This document shows positions 22,742 through 27,029 of a DNA stretch of 27,029 nt, one piece after another. Origin of the DNA: a virus. The notes below the pieces were generated by a model, which saw only the letters and a list, made by a program, of their open reading frames with translations, had not been told where the DNA came from and made no database searches. Each line of letters begins with the position of its first letter. Position 1 is the first letter of the stretch. The translations under genes and the position numbers were made by a program. The DNA lies in the IMG/VR virus record IMGVR_UViG_3300023174_000559, positions 1 to 27,029 of that record; one strand, given 5' to 3'.

Positions 22742-22776
22742 TAGTACAATCTCAAAAAGTTTTAAAGGAAGTAAAA

Positions 22777-23541
22777 ATGGCAGAAGTATTATCTCCAACA
22801 GGTATGTTGATGGGTGGACGAGACGATGGTCTTTTCGGAGGTGGTGGTGGTTTAATCGGTGGTTTAATCCTCGGTTCTCTACTGCGCAACAACGGAAATC
22901 TCTTCGGCAACGATGGCGCAGGTGCTGCAGCAGCACTACGTAGCCCTCCAGAGCAAGCACAAGCAAACATGAGCCTCATGAATGCTATTGGTGAAGTAGG
23001 AAAGCAAGTTGCACTCGGAACAGCTACAGTTGAAACTTCTAACGCAACACAAACTGGTCAACTAACCAATGCTATCAGCAGCTCAACAAGCGCAAACCTT
23101 ATTGCTATCCAAGGCATTAAAGATAATGTTAGTGCTTCAACAGCAGCTCTTACTGCTCAAATCAATGGTGTTCAGCAACAAGTAATGGAAAATCGCTATG
23201 AGTTATCTAAAGATATCACTAACGATGGCGAGAAAACTCGTGCGTTGCTAGTATCACAATACGAAGCTACATTGAATCGTCAATTGTCTGATGCTAACGC
23301 AGCAGTAATTGCTTTACAAGCAAAACTCGACACAGCAGCAACTGCACGTGGAGTTGAAGTAACAACTACTAACAACATCAACCAGATGCAACAACAGCAA
23401 CAGCAACAGCAACAGTATGGCCACCTATACAACGCTATCTGGGCTCTTGCACAAAACATTCGTTCCAACAATGAAGCAATCAATGTCGGTTCTGGTACAC
23501 TAACTGCTAACCCAGTTAATACCAATACTAACATTAGATAA
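22777..23541 (+). CDS. Gly/Gln-rich likely structural phage protein
   Basis: 254 aa from ATG 22777 with RBS AAGGAAG 5 nt upstream. The N-terminus has a Gly-rich hydrophobic stretch (FGGGGGLIGGLILGSLL). The middle is long Ala/Thr/Gln helices with coiled-coil character (residues 60-200, e.g. TNAISSSTSANLIAIQGIKDN). A nine-Gln run (MQQQ...) precedes a conserved-looking end with NAIWALAQNIRSNNEAINVGSG. Structured leader and independent terminator suggest high late expression. I do not recognise a named family; a virion or scaffold-type coiled coil is likely. Confidence 0.65.
   Translation: MAEVLSPTGMLMGGRDDGLFGGGGGLIGGLILGSLLRNNGNLFGNDGAGAAAALRSPPEQAQANMSLMNAIGEVGKQVALGTATVETSNATQTGQLTNAISSSTSANLIAIQGIKDNVSASTAALTAQINGVQQQVMENRYELSKDITNDGEKTRALLVSQYEATLNRQLSDANAAVIALQAKLDTAATARGVEVTTTNNINQMQQQQQQQQQYGHLYNAIWALAQNIRSNNEAINVGSGTLTANPVNTNTNIR
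23389..23415 (+). repeat. CAA/CAG poly-Gln microsatellite
   Basis: Nine Gln codons in a row, mostly alternating CAA and CAG, forming an 8-9 unit hexanucleotide-type repeat inside the 22777 gene. Slippage could change the length. Confidence 0.85.
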
Positions 23542-23548
23542 TCTAACA

Positions 23549-23573
23549 AACACCCACTTCGGTGGGTGTTCTT
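23549..23573 (+). terminator. UUCG-loop terminator
   Basis: AACACCCAC (23549-23557) pairs with GTGGGTGTT (23562-23570) across a TTCG tetraloop, followed by CTT. It is a very stable 9-bp hairpin just after the 22777 gene and overlaps the 5' region of the next gene. Confidence 0.85.
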
Positions 23574-23582
23574 GGAGTACAC

Positions 23583-24002
23583 ATGGAACAGAATCAGTAT
23601 CAGGGAATTAATCCATTGATTTATTTTCCACCATTCCCACCATTTCCAGTAGTTACAACACCACCACAAATTTGTGGTAACGATAATGATGTTATCAATG
23701 TTGTGAATTATGCGAAGCCAAGTCCAGTTCCTGTAACTGAAGTTACAACACCAGAATACACTGCTACATCAGCTGATTATTTCTTGTGTGTAACACATGC
23801 AGGACAAGTAGTGATTACGCTACCAACTGGAATTTTGGGAACTGTGTATATTATTAAAGATTGTGATGGTAACGCATCACCAACGACACCAATTATAGTT
23901 CAAGGAACAGGTCAGAATGTTGACATTGGCACAGCCACTATCAACACATCGTTTGGTAGCATTACTGTTATTTTCAATGGTGAAGCATGGAGTATTGTGT
24001 GA
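23583..24002 (+). CDS. Fibre/decoration-like protein with beta domain, 1
   Basis: 139 aa from ATG 23583 (TTGGAG RBS at 23573-23578; an upstream in-frame GTG lies in the terminator stem). Pro/Phe-rich N-terminus (FPPFPPFPVVTTPP) and a beta domain (about residues 58-139): YTATSADYFLCVTHAGQVVITLP, GTVYIIKDCDGNASPTTPI and TINTSFGSITVIFNGEAWSIV. This domain recurs in 24852-25250 and 25252-25749. Such domains occur in head-fibre or tail-fibre proteins. Function inferred from composition and context. Confidence 0.62.
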   Translation: MEQNQYQGINPLIYFPPFPPFPVVTTPPQICGNDNDVINVVNYAKPSPVPVTEVTTPEYTATSADYFLCVTHAGQVVITLPTGILGTVYIIKDCDGNASPTTPIIVQGTGQNVDIGTATINTSFGSITVIFNGEAWSIV

Positions 24003-24265
24003 TGTTAATATTCACCAAGACTAAAGTTGAATCGCCAGAGAGTATAGAGGGTGAAAACCTTGCTGCTCATGTAATTCTCTGTCGTCAGAGAGACGCATCC
24101 ACGAAAACACGTATGGATGAAATCGAAGATAGACAGATTAAACTTGAAAGTAGAGAGATTGATTTACGTTCGTATATCCTCAAAACTATAACTACAGCAG
24201 CATTTGCTCTACTGTCTTCAGCAGTATCTCTTGGCATGTTAATTTCGGACTTTGTTAAAAGATGA
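24002..24265 (+). CDS. Coiled-coil protein with C-terminal TM segment
   Basis: 87 aa from ATG 24002, which overlaps the previous stop (TGATG). Charged N-terminal part with a helix DEIEDRQIKLESREIDLRSY, then one TM segment (ITTAAFALLSSAVSLGMLI) ending ISDFVKR. The topology resembles small phage anchors and also some holin- or antiholin-type proteins, but no signature decides. ATGA overlap with the next fibre-like gene. Confidence 0.55.
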   Translation: MLIFTKTKVESPESIEGENLAAHVILCRQRDASTKTRMDEIEDRQIKLESREIDLRSYILKTITTAAFALLSSAVSLGMLISDFVKR

Positions 24266-24825
24266 CTTATAAAACGCCATTCGCATCAACAACAGACTGG
24301 GGTACAATGAGAGTTGGATCTGGTTTGACTGTAACTAATGGTATCGTTGATGCAGTAGGAGTGCCAGCAAATTCATTCTATGGCAAATTCTACAGCTCTA
24401 CTACACAAACCAATCCTGGTGTGAATACAGCAGTCCCTATATCGTTCCCAAATACAACACTAAGCAATGGTATAACAACAACTGGAATAGTAATTACATT
24501 TGCGAACGCAGGTGTGTATACTGTAACATATGAAGTGCAAGCTGAGGTTACAAGTGGTGGAGGAGGAGACATCGACATATGGGCAGTTGTGGGTGGAGTA
24601 CCATTAGCCAATAGTAATAGTATAACTTCTATTGCAGGTGGTGGTAACAGAACTATCATTAACAGATCGTTTCTGGTTAGCCTAACAGCTGGACAGACGA
24701 TGGGTATAAGTTGGTCATCTCCAGTGGCAAACATGCAATTAACAGCATTGGGTACTCAAGTTGGACCAACTCGTCCAGCGACAGACAGTGCAAACTTTTT
24801 GGCTACTTTAGTCAAAGCGTTATAA
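24262..24825 (+). CDS. Fibre-like jelly-roll protein
   Basis: 187 aa. The N-terminus GTMRVGSGLTVTNGIVDA is the short phage-fibre anchoring phrase (also close to IGNGISVTADGLISV in the 25252 gene). The rest is beta-rich with many Thr/Asn/Gly and the pattern GVYTVTYEVQAEV...GGVPLANSNSITS...NRSFLVSLTAGQTMGISW, which resembles C1q/TNF-like jelly-roll domains used in phage receptor-binding proteins. No TM segment. Host-binding or decoration role inferred. Confidence 0.68.
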   Translation: MTYKTPFASTTDWGTMRVGSGLTVTNGIVDAVGVPANSFYGKFYSSTTQTNPGVNTAVPISFPNTTLSNGITTTGIVITFANAGVYTVTYEVQAEVTSGGGGDIDIWAVVGGVPLANSNSITSIAGGGNRTIINRSFLVSLTAGQTMGISWSSPVANMQLTALGTQVGPTRPATDSANFLATLVKAL

Positions 24826-24851
24826 CTTCAAGATATCATTAAGGAAACAAA

Positions 24852-25250
24852 ATGTCTTATTCAAATAACCCCACCTCGATCCTTGCAGGAACAGGTATTT
24901 CTATTTCTCCAACTTCTGGTACTGGTGCGAACACTATCACTATCTCAGCAACTGGTGTGCAAACACTTGCAGTTCGTGTAGCTGTTGCGACTCCAGTCGC
25001 AGTGGTCAATACAGATGATGTAATTTCTGTTGAGGTTCCAGGTCCAGTGGCAGTTGCTGTGAATTTACCAGCAGGTGTTACAGGTCGTGTGTTCAACATT
25101 AAAGATGGTTTAGGTCTTGCTGCTCCAGCAACTCCAATTACCATTACACCAGCAGCAGGTACTATTGATGGTGCAGCTACTGCAACTATCAATGCACCTT
25201 ATGGCTCATTGACTTTGGTTTATAGTGGAACTGAATGGAAAGTGTTATAA
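24852..25250 (+). CDS. Fibre/decoration-like protein with beta domain, 2
   Basis: 132 aa. RBS AAGGAAA 4-5 nt before the ATG. The N-terminal stretch SILAGTGISISPTSGTGANTITISA is a fibre-type beta repeat. The C-terminal beta domain (VVNTDDVISVEVPGPVAVAVNLP, GRVFNIKDGLGLAAPATPI, ATINAPYGSLTLVYSGTEWKVL) is homologous to the end of the 23583 protein. Ala/Val/Thr-rich. Likely a virion surface protein; inference. Confidence 0.65.
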   Translation: MSYSNNPTSILAGTGISISPTSGTGANTITISATGVQTLAVRVAVATPVAVVNTDDVISVEVPGPVAVAVNLPAGVTGRVFNIKDGLGLAAPATPITITPAAGTIDGAATATINAPYGSLTLVYSGTEWKVL

Positions 25251-25251
25251 T

Positions 25252-25749
25252 ATGTCTTACAATCGTCAACCTAACGTAGTATTAGCTGGAAGAGCATTAA
25301 AACAAACTCCACCAGCAACAACAATTGCTCCAGCAGGAGTAGTGCCAGTTTCTTTGGATGCGGATATTGCATCGAAAACTCAACTGGGTGTTGTTAAAAT
25401 TGGAAATGGTATTAGTGTTACAGCTGATGGTCTTATATCAGTGAAGAGTGATGATTCCAAAAACTGTATTTTAAAAACTACAAGTGTCAGCGAATCATAC
25501 AATGTATCACCTGATGACTGTTATGTTGGCGTAGATGCAGAAAAAGCTACAACAATAACACTACCAAAGGATCCTCCTGCTGGTAAGTTGATTATTGTCA
25601 AAGCTGAAATGAAACCACCATTGGGTAATCGTAAAGTTACAATTACAACTGCCGATGGTACTCTTATAGATGGATATCAAAACTGCATCATACAAGTTTC
25701 AAACGAAACTGTAAGATTATTATTCAGAGATGGTTGGCGTATAATTTAA
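25252..25749 (+). CDS. Fibre/decoration-like protein with beta domain, 3
   Basis: 165 aa from ATG 25252, 1 nt after the previous stop; no good RBS is seen, so coupling is likely. It contains SKTQLGVVKIGNGISVTADGLISV (a phage-fibre anchor phrase) and then the third copy of the beta domain (VSPDDCYVGVDAEKATTITLP, KLIIVKAE, VTITTADGTLIDG, VRLLFRDGWRII). The TATAAT bases at 25246-25251 fall in the preceding stop and are not taken as a promoter. Confidence 0.66.
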   Translation: MSYNRQPNVVLAGRALKQTPPATTIAPAGVVPVSLDADIASKTQLGVVKIGNGISVTADGLISVKSDDSKNCILKTTSVSESYNVSPDDCYVGVDAEKATTITLPKDPPAGKLIIVKAEMKPPLGNRKVTITTADGTLIDGYQNCIIQVSNETVRLLFRDGWRII

Positions 25750-25763
25750 AAAAGGAGCTAAAA

Positions 25764-26012
25764 ATGAAAAAGATGGTAAAAACCATTGTAATAGAAAAAA
25801 TGGATGACGGAACAATTTGTATGGATCACAATTTGTTGCATCGTTTATTGTCTTGGTCTATGGCATATGCAAAAAGTGACGATGATATCGTTCACCTAGT
25901 TGATGCTGTGGTTCAAGAAAGTGATGAGGGTGACACTCTCACCATGAAACATTACACATACATCGCAGAAAGAATGGCAAAACACGCAGCAAAAGTAGTA
26001 GAAGCTGCTTAA
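25764..26012 (+). CDS. Small conserved-looking protein, unknown
   Basis: 82 aa from ATG 25764 with RBS AAGGAGC 6 nt upstream; an in-frame TTG at 25734 lies inside the previous gene. Basic N-terminus (KKMVKTIVIEK), then a helical body (NLLHRLLSWSMAYAKSDDDIVHLVDAVVQE) and an Ala/Lys-rich end. The first acidic turn MDDGTICMD suggests no clear motif. It is the last gene before a structured noncoding region and the tRNAs. Confidence 0.6.
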   Translation: MKKMVKTIVIEKMDDGTICMDHNLLHRLLSWSMAYAKSDDDIVHLVDAVVQESDEGDTLTMKHYTYIAERMAKHAAKVVEAA

Positions 26013-26031
26013 GTTTTGTCAACTAGGGTTT

Positions 26032-26083
26032 ACGCTATACCTCAAATAGCGTCGGTTTGTTAGTTGTCCGTGAACAACTAACA
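26032..26083 (+). promoter_or_regulatory. Two consecutive hairpins after the last protein gene
   Basis: ACGCTAT (26032-26038) with ATAGCGT (26046-26052), then TGTTAGTTGT (26058-26067) with ACAACTAACA (26074-26083), the second a perfect 10-bp stem. Neither has a T tract. They are likely an RNA processing or stability element, or weak terminators. Confidence 0.5.
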
Positions 26084-26094
26084 CTCACATTTAT

Positions 26095-26123
26095 TTTACT
26101 TTTTTTCAAAACAGCAGTATAAT
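26095..26123 (+). promoter_or_regulatory. Sigma70-type promoter upstream of the tRNA region
   Basis: TTTACT (26095-26100), 17-nt T/A-rich spacer, TATAAT (26118-26123). Same spacing as the other four promoters. A CTAAATA motif (26128-26134) lies at the expected start of transcription, so a late-promoter function could be overlaid. Confidence 0.65.
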
Positions 26124-26152
26124 TTGACTAAATAGATTAGTGCTGGAAAAAA

Positions 26153-26179
26153 AATAACCCTGCAAGAAGTAAGGTTATT
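26153..26179 (+). promoter_or_regulatory. AATAACCCTGCAA hairpin before promoter
   Basis: AATAACC (26153-26159) with GGTTATT (26173-26179). The AATAACCCTGCAA bases match those at 12136 and (AATAACCCTACAA) at 7308. It is followed 12 nt later by a promoter, as at the other two sites. Confidence 0.5.
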
Positions 26180-26190
26180 AAAATTAGTGC

Positions 26191-26219
26191 TTTACTTTAA
26201 TTCAATAAAGGTGTATAAT
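26191..26219 (+). promoter_or_regulatory. Strong sigma70-type promoter
   Basis: TTTACT (26191-26196), 17-nt spacer with TTAATTCA, TATAAT (26214-26219). It shares the TTTAC-N-N-TAATTCA shape with the promoters at 7389 and 12173, and GTGTATAATTC with the one at 8796. It would start a transcript near 26226. Confidence 0.8.
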
Positions 26220-26225
26220 TCTTAC

Positions 26226-26394
26226 ATGAACTCGAAAATGATATCCTTAGGCAGAAAGCATCTACCACTTAATAGTGGTTGGACATGCTCACGCCCACAG
26301 TATACATTTGCGATCGAGTTAGATACTGGGGGTTTTGTAAAGTAAACTAATACCAAGTTTATTTTCCAAAACCCCTGCGATGAAAATCCAGGGG
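26226..26394 (+). ncRNA. Candidate small RNA (or leaderless 39-aa ORF)
   Basis: From the predicted start at about 26226 to the terminator ending at 26401, about 170 nt, is a closed transcription unit. It contains a hairpin ACCACT (26264-26269) with AGTGGT (26274-26279) and a 39-codon frame (26226-26345, MNSKMISLGRKHLPL...) whose ATG lies at the predicted start without an RBS. Either a phage sRNA or a leaderless tiny gene. It stops just ahead of the tRNA array. Confidence 0.45.
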
Positions 26395-26400
26395 TTTTTT
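26368..26400 (+). terminator. Rho-independent terminator
   Basis: AAAACCCCTG (26368-26377) pairs with CAGGGGTTTT (26389-26398) across an 11-nt loop, and the T tract ends at 26400. Strong intrinsic terminator. Confidence 0.88.
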
Positions 26401-26422
26401 GTTTTTAGGGCATCGTCCCATC

Positions 26423-26435
26423 TGTTCTTTAAAAA
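26423..26435 (+). promoter_or_regulatory. BoxA-like antitermination site
   Basis: TGTTCTTTAAAAA resembles the bacterial rRNA leader boxA (TGCTCTTTAACA) and lies between the terminator and the first tRNA. In hosts boxA loads the NusB/S10 antitermination complex. Function in the phage is inferred. Confidence 0.4.
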
Positions 26436-26451
26436 TTTGCGTACCAAATGT

Positions 26452-26525
26452 TCCCGAATGGTGTAGTGGTAGCACAGCAGACTTTGACTCTGTTAGTATA
26501 AGTTCGATTCTTATTTCGGGTGCCA
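26452..26525 (+). tRNA. tRNA-Gln (TTG)
   Basis: Acceptor TCCCGAA/TTCGGGT with a 1:72 T-T mismatch, D arm GTG/CAC, anticodon stem GCAGA/TCTGT with loop CTTTGAC (anticodon TTG), T arm ATAAG/CTTAT with loop TTCGATT, and encoded CCA. Confidence 0.9.
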
Positions 26526-26529
26526 TATA

Positions 26530-26588
26530 GAAGCACACTTTGCACAGTGAAAGCCTGTCCCAATGAACTTGAGAGGGTAGTGTGTTTC
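26530..26588 (+). ncRNA. Unassigned hairpin RNA between tRNA genes
   Basis: GAAGCACACT (26530-26539) pairs along ten bases with AGTGTGTTTC (26579-26588), with one G-T pair. The 39-nt interior can form small stems (CAA/TTG, CCC/GGG). It does not match a standard tRNA cloverleaf: no T loop TTCRA or anticodon arm is seen. May be a tRNA-array RNA or a decayed tRNA. Confidence 0.4.
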
Positions 26589-26599
26589 AATATGGTTTT

Positions 26600-26673
26600 G
26601 GGTGTATAACTTAGTGGTAAAGTAACTGGCTTTTAACCAGTAAACCAGAGTTCGATTCTCTGTGCACCTACCA
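26600..26673 (+). tRNA. tRNA-Lys (TTT)
   Basis: Acceptor GGGTGTA/TGCACCT, anticodon stem ACTGG/CCAGT with loop CTTTTAA (anticodon TTT), T arm CAGAG/CTCTG with loop TTCGATT, discriminator A and encoded CCA. Confidence 0.92.
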
Positions 26674-26675
26674 AT

Positions 26676-26750
26676 GGTGTCTATGATGTAGTGGTAGCAT
26701 TAGGGATTGTGATTCCCTCCGTATGAGTTCGATCCTCATTAGACACCCCA
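26676..26750 (+). tRNA. tRNA-His (GTG)
   Basis: Acceptor GTGTCTA/TAGACAC with the His-specific extra G at -1 (26676) opposite C73 (26747). Anticodon stem AGGGA/TCCCT with loop TTGTGAT (anticodon GTG). T arm ATGAG/CTCAT with loop TTCGATC, and CCA encoded. Confidence 0.94.
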
Positions 26751-26751
26751 T

Positions 26752-26827
26752 GCAACTTTAGCTGATGTGGTCATAGCGGTGGTCTGAAGAACCATTGAAG
26801 TAGGTTCGATTCCTACAGGTTGCACCA
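26752..26827 (+). tRNA. tRNA-Phe (GAA)
   Basis: Acceptor GCAACTT/AGGTTGC, anticodon stem GTGGT/ACCAT with loop CTGAAGA (anticodon GAA), T arm GTAGG/CCTAC with loop TTCGATT, discriminator A and CCA. Confidence 0.93.
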
Positions 26828-26828
26828 T

Positions 26829-26903
26829 ACCCGATTAGCTCAGTGGTAGAGCAATCGCTTGATAAGCGATAGGTGAGTGGATCGTTACCACTATCGGGTA
26901 CCA
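26829..26903 (+). tRNA. tRNA-Ile (GAT), unusual T loop
   Basis: Acceptor ACCCGAT/ATCGGGT, anticodon stem ATCGC/GCGAT with loop TTGATAA (anticodon GAT), T stem AGTGG/CCACT and CCA. The T loop reads ATCGTTA instead of the usual TTCRANN, so position 54 is A and 58 is T. Confidence 0.88.
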
Positions 26904-26910
26904 AGTTTAT

Positions 26911-26985
26911 GCAGGATTAATTCAGTGGTAGAATGTTTCGTTGCCAACGAAAATGTCATCGGTTCGAACCCGATATCCTGCTCCA
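26911..26985 (+). tRNA. tRNA-Gly (GCC)
   Basis: Acceptor GCAGGAT/ATCCTGC, anticodon stem TTTCG/CGAAA with loop TTGCCAA (anticodon GCC), T arm ATCGG/CCGAT with loop TTCGAAC, discriminator T and encoded CCA. Confidence 0.94.
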
Positions 26986-26993
26986 AGTATTAT

Positions 26994-27029
26994 GGGTCGT
27001 TAACTCAGTTGGTAGAGTTCCTGCCTTAC
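26994..27029 (+). tRNA. tRNA-Val (TAC), cut by window end
   Basis: Starts GGGTCGT, D arm with AGTTGGTAGA, anticodon stem CCTGC and loop beginning CTTAC. This gives anticodon TAC (Val) by comparison with the usual valine tRNA layout. The 3' half lies beyond the window. Confidence 0.75.

Noticed and set aside
22733-22979. Minus-strand and alternative + frames around the Gly-rich start of the 22777 gene
   Set aside because: All neighbouring genes are on the + strand and the Gly-rich + frame has a good RBS.
24390-24734. 114-aa minus-strand frame opposite the jelly-roll protein
   Set aside because: Antisense to a well-supported fibre-like gene, with no RBS or neighbours on that strand.
25246-25251. 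TATAAT just before the 25252 gene
   Set aside because: It overlaps the stop of the previous gene, sits 1 nt before the ATG and has no -35 at the right distance.

Overview
The window reads as part of a lytic, T4-like (myovirus) phage genome. Every supported gene is on the + strand. Genes are packed tightly, and neighbours often share ATGA, TAATG or TGATG stop/start overlaps. T4-type core functions are present: a DsbA-like late-transcription DNA-binding protein, a T4-type RNase H (FEN/PIN 5' exonuclease), dCMP deaminase, small zinc-ribbon and SH3-like phage proteins, fibre-like proteins and a tRNA array. No rRNA, ribosomal protein, integrase or transposase gene is seen. The host is probably a Gram-negative, perhaps betaproteobacterial (Burkholderiales-like) freshwater or marine bacterium. 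That is inferred from the desaturase sequence style and from a boxA-like stretch before the tRNAs; it is not proved.

Layout. (1) 1-1310: tail of an unknown gene, a three-His-box fatty acid desaturase, a four-Cys mini zinc ribbon and a GIY-YIG-like nuclease. (2) 1307-7312: membrane and exported proteins, namely a TM/coiled-coil protein, two signal-peptide proteins (one with ten Cys-x9-Cys repeats), a tandem pair of TM/coiled-coil paralogues, and several short TM proteins including a holin-like one, closed by a strong terminator. (3) 7389-9949: a strong sigma70-type promoter and a run of tiny genes, with a second promoter at 8796, ending in dsbA. (4) 9915-12140: alpha/beta hydrolase, class IV PLP aminotransferase, alpha/beta hydrolase, lying between dsbA and the rnh block. 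(5) 12173-15945: another strong promoter, a conserved 366-aa protein, RNase H, a DUF6433-like protein, an Api92/DUF1281-like protein and dCMP deaminase. (6) 16062-22598: a long run of auxiliary metabolic genes: AhpC peroxiredoxin, TerC-type transporter, AhpD, 2OG-Fe(II) oxygenase, two PP-loop ATP pyrophosphatases, a PurD-like ATP-grasp ligase, IscU and IscA. (7) 22599-26012: a hairpin-rich leader, a Gly/Gln-rich likely structural protein, a terminator, then small fibre or decoration-like proteins that share a C-terminal beta domain. (8) 26013-27029: hairpins, two promoters, a short promoter-to-terminator unit, then tRNAs Gln-Lys-His-Phe-Ile-Gly-Val (the last cut by the window end).

How they may work together. 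The metabolic genes in (6) fit one theme: peroxide removal (AhpC/AhpD), metal efflux (TerC) and Fe-S cluster building (IscU/IscA), around an unassigned small-molecule or macromolecule modification module (oxygenase, two PP-loop enzymes, ATP-grasp). The aminotransferase/hydrolase trio in (4) could feed the same or another pathway. These links come from gene order and family knowledge, and the substrates cannot be read from the sequence. The best candidates for undescribed biology are the oxygenase/PP-loop/ATP-grasp module, the AhpC-TerC-AhpD cassette, the Cys-repeat exported protein with its membrane-protein neighbours, and the short transcript before the tRNAs.
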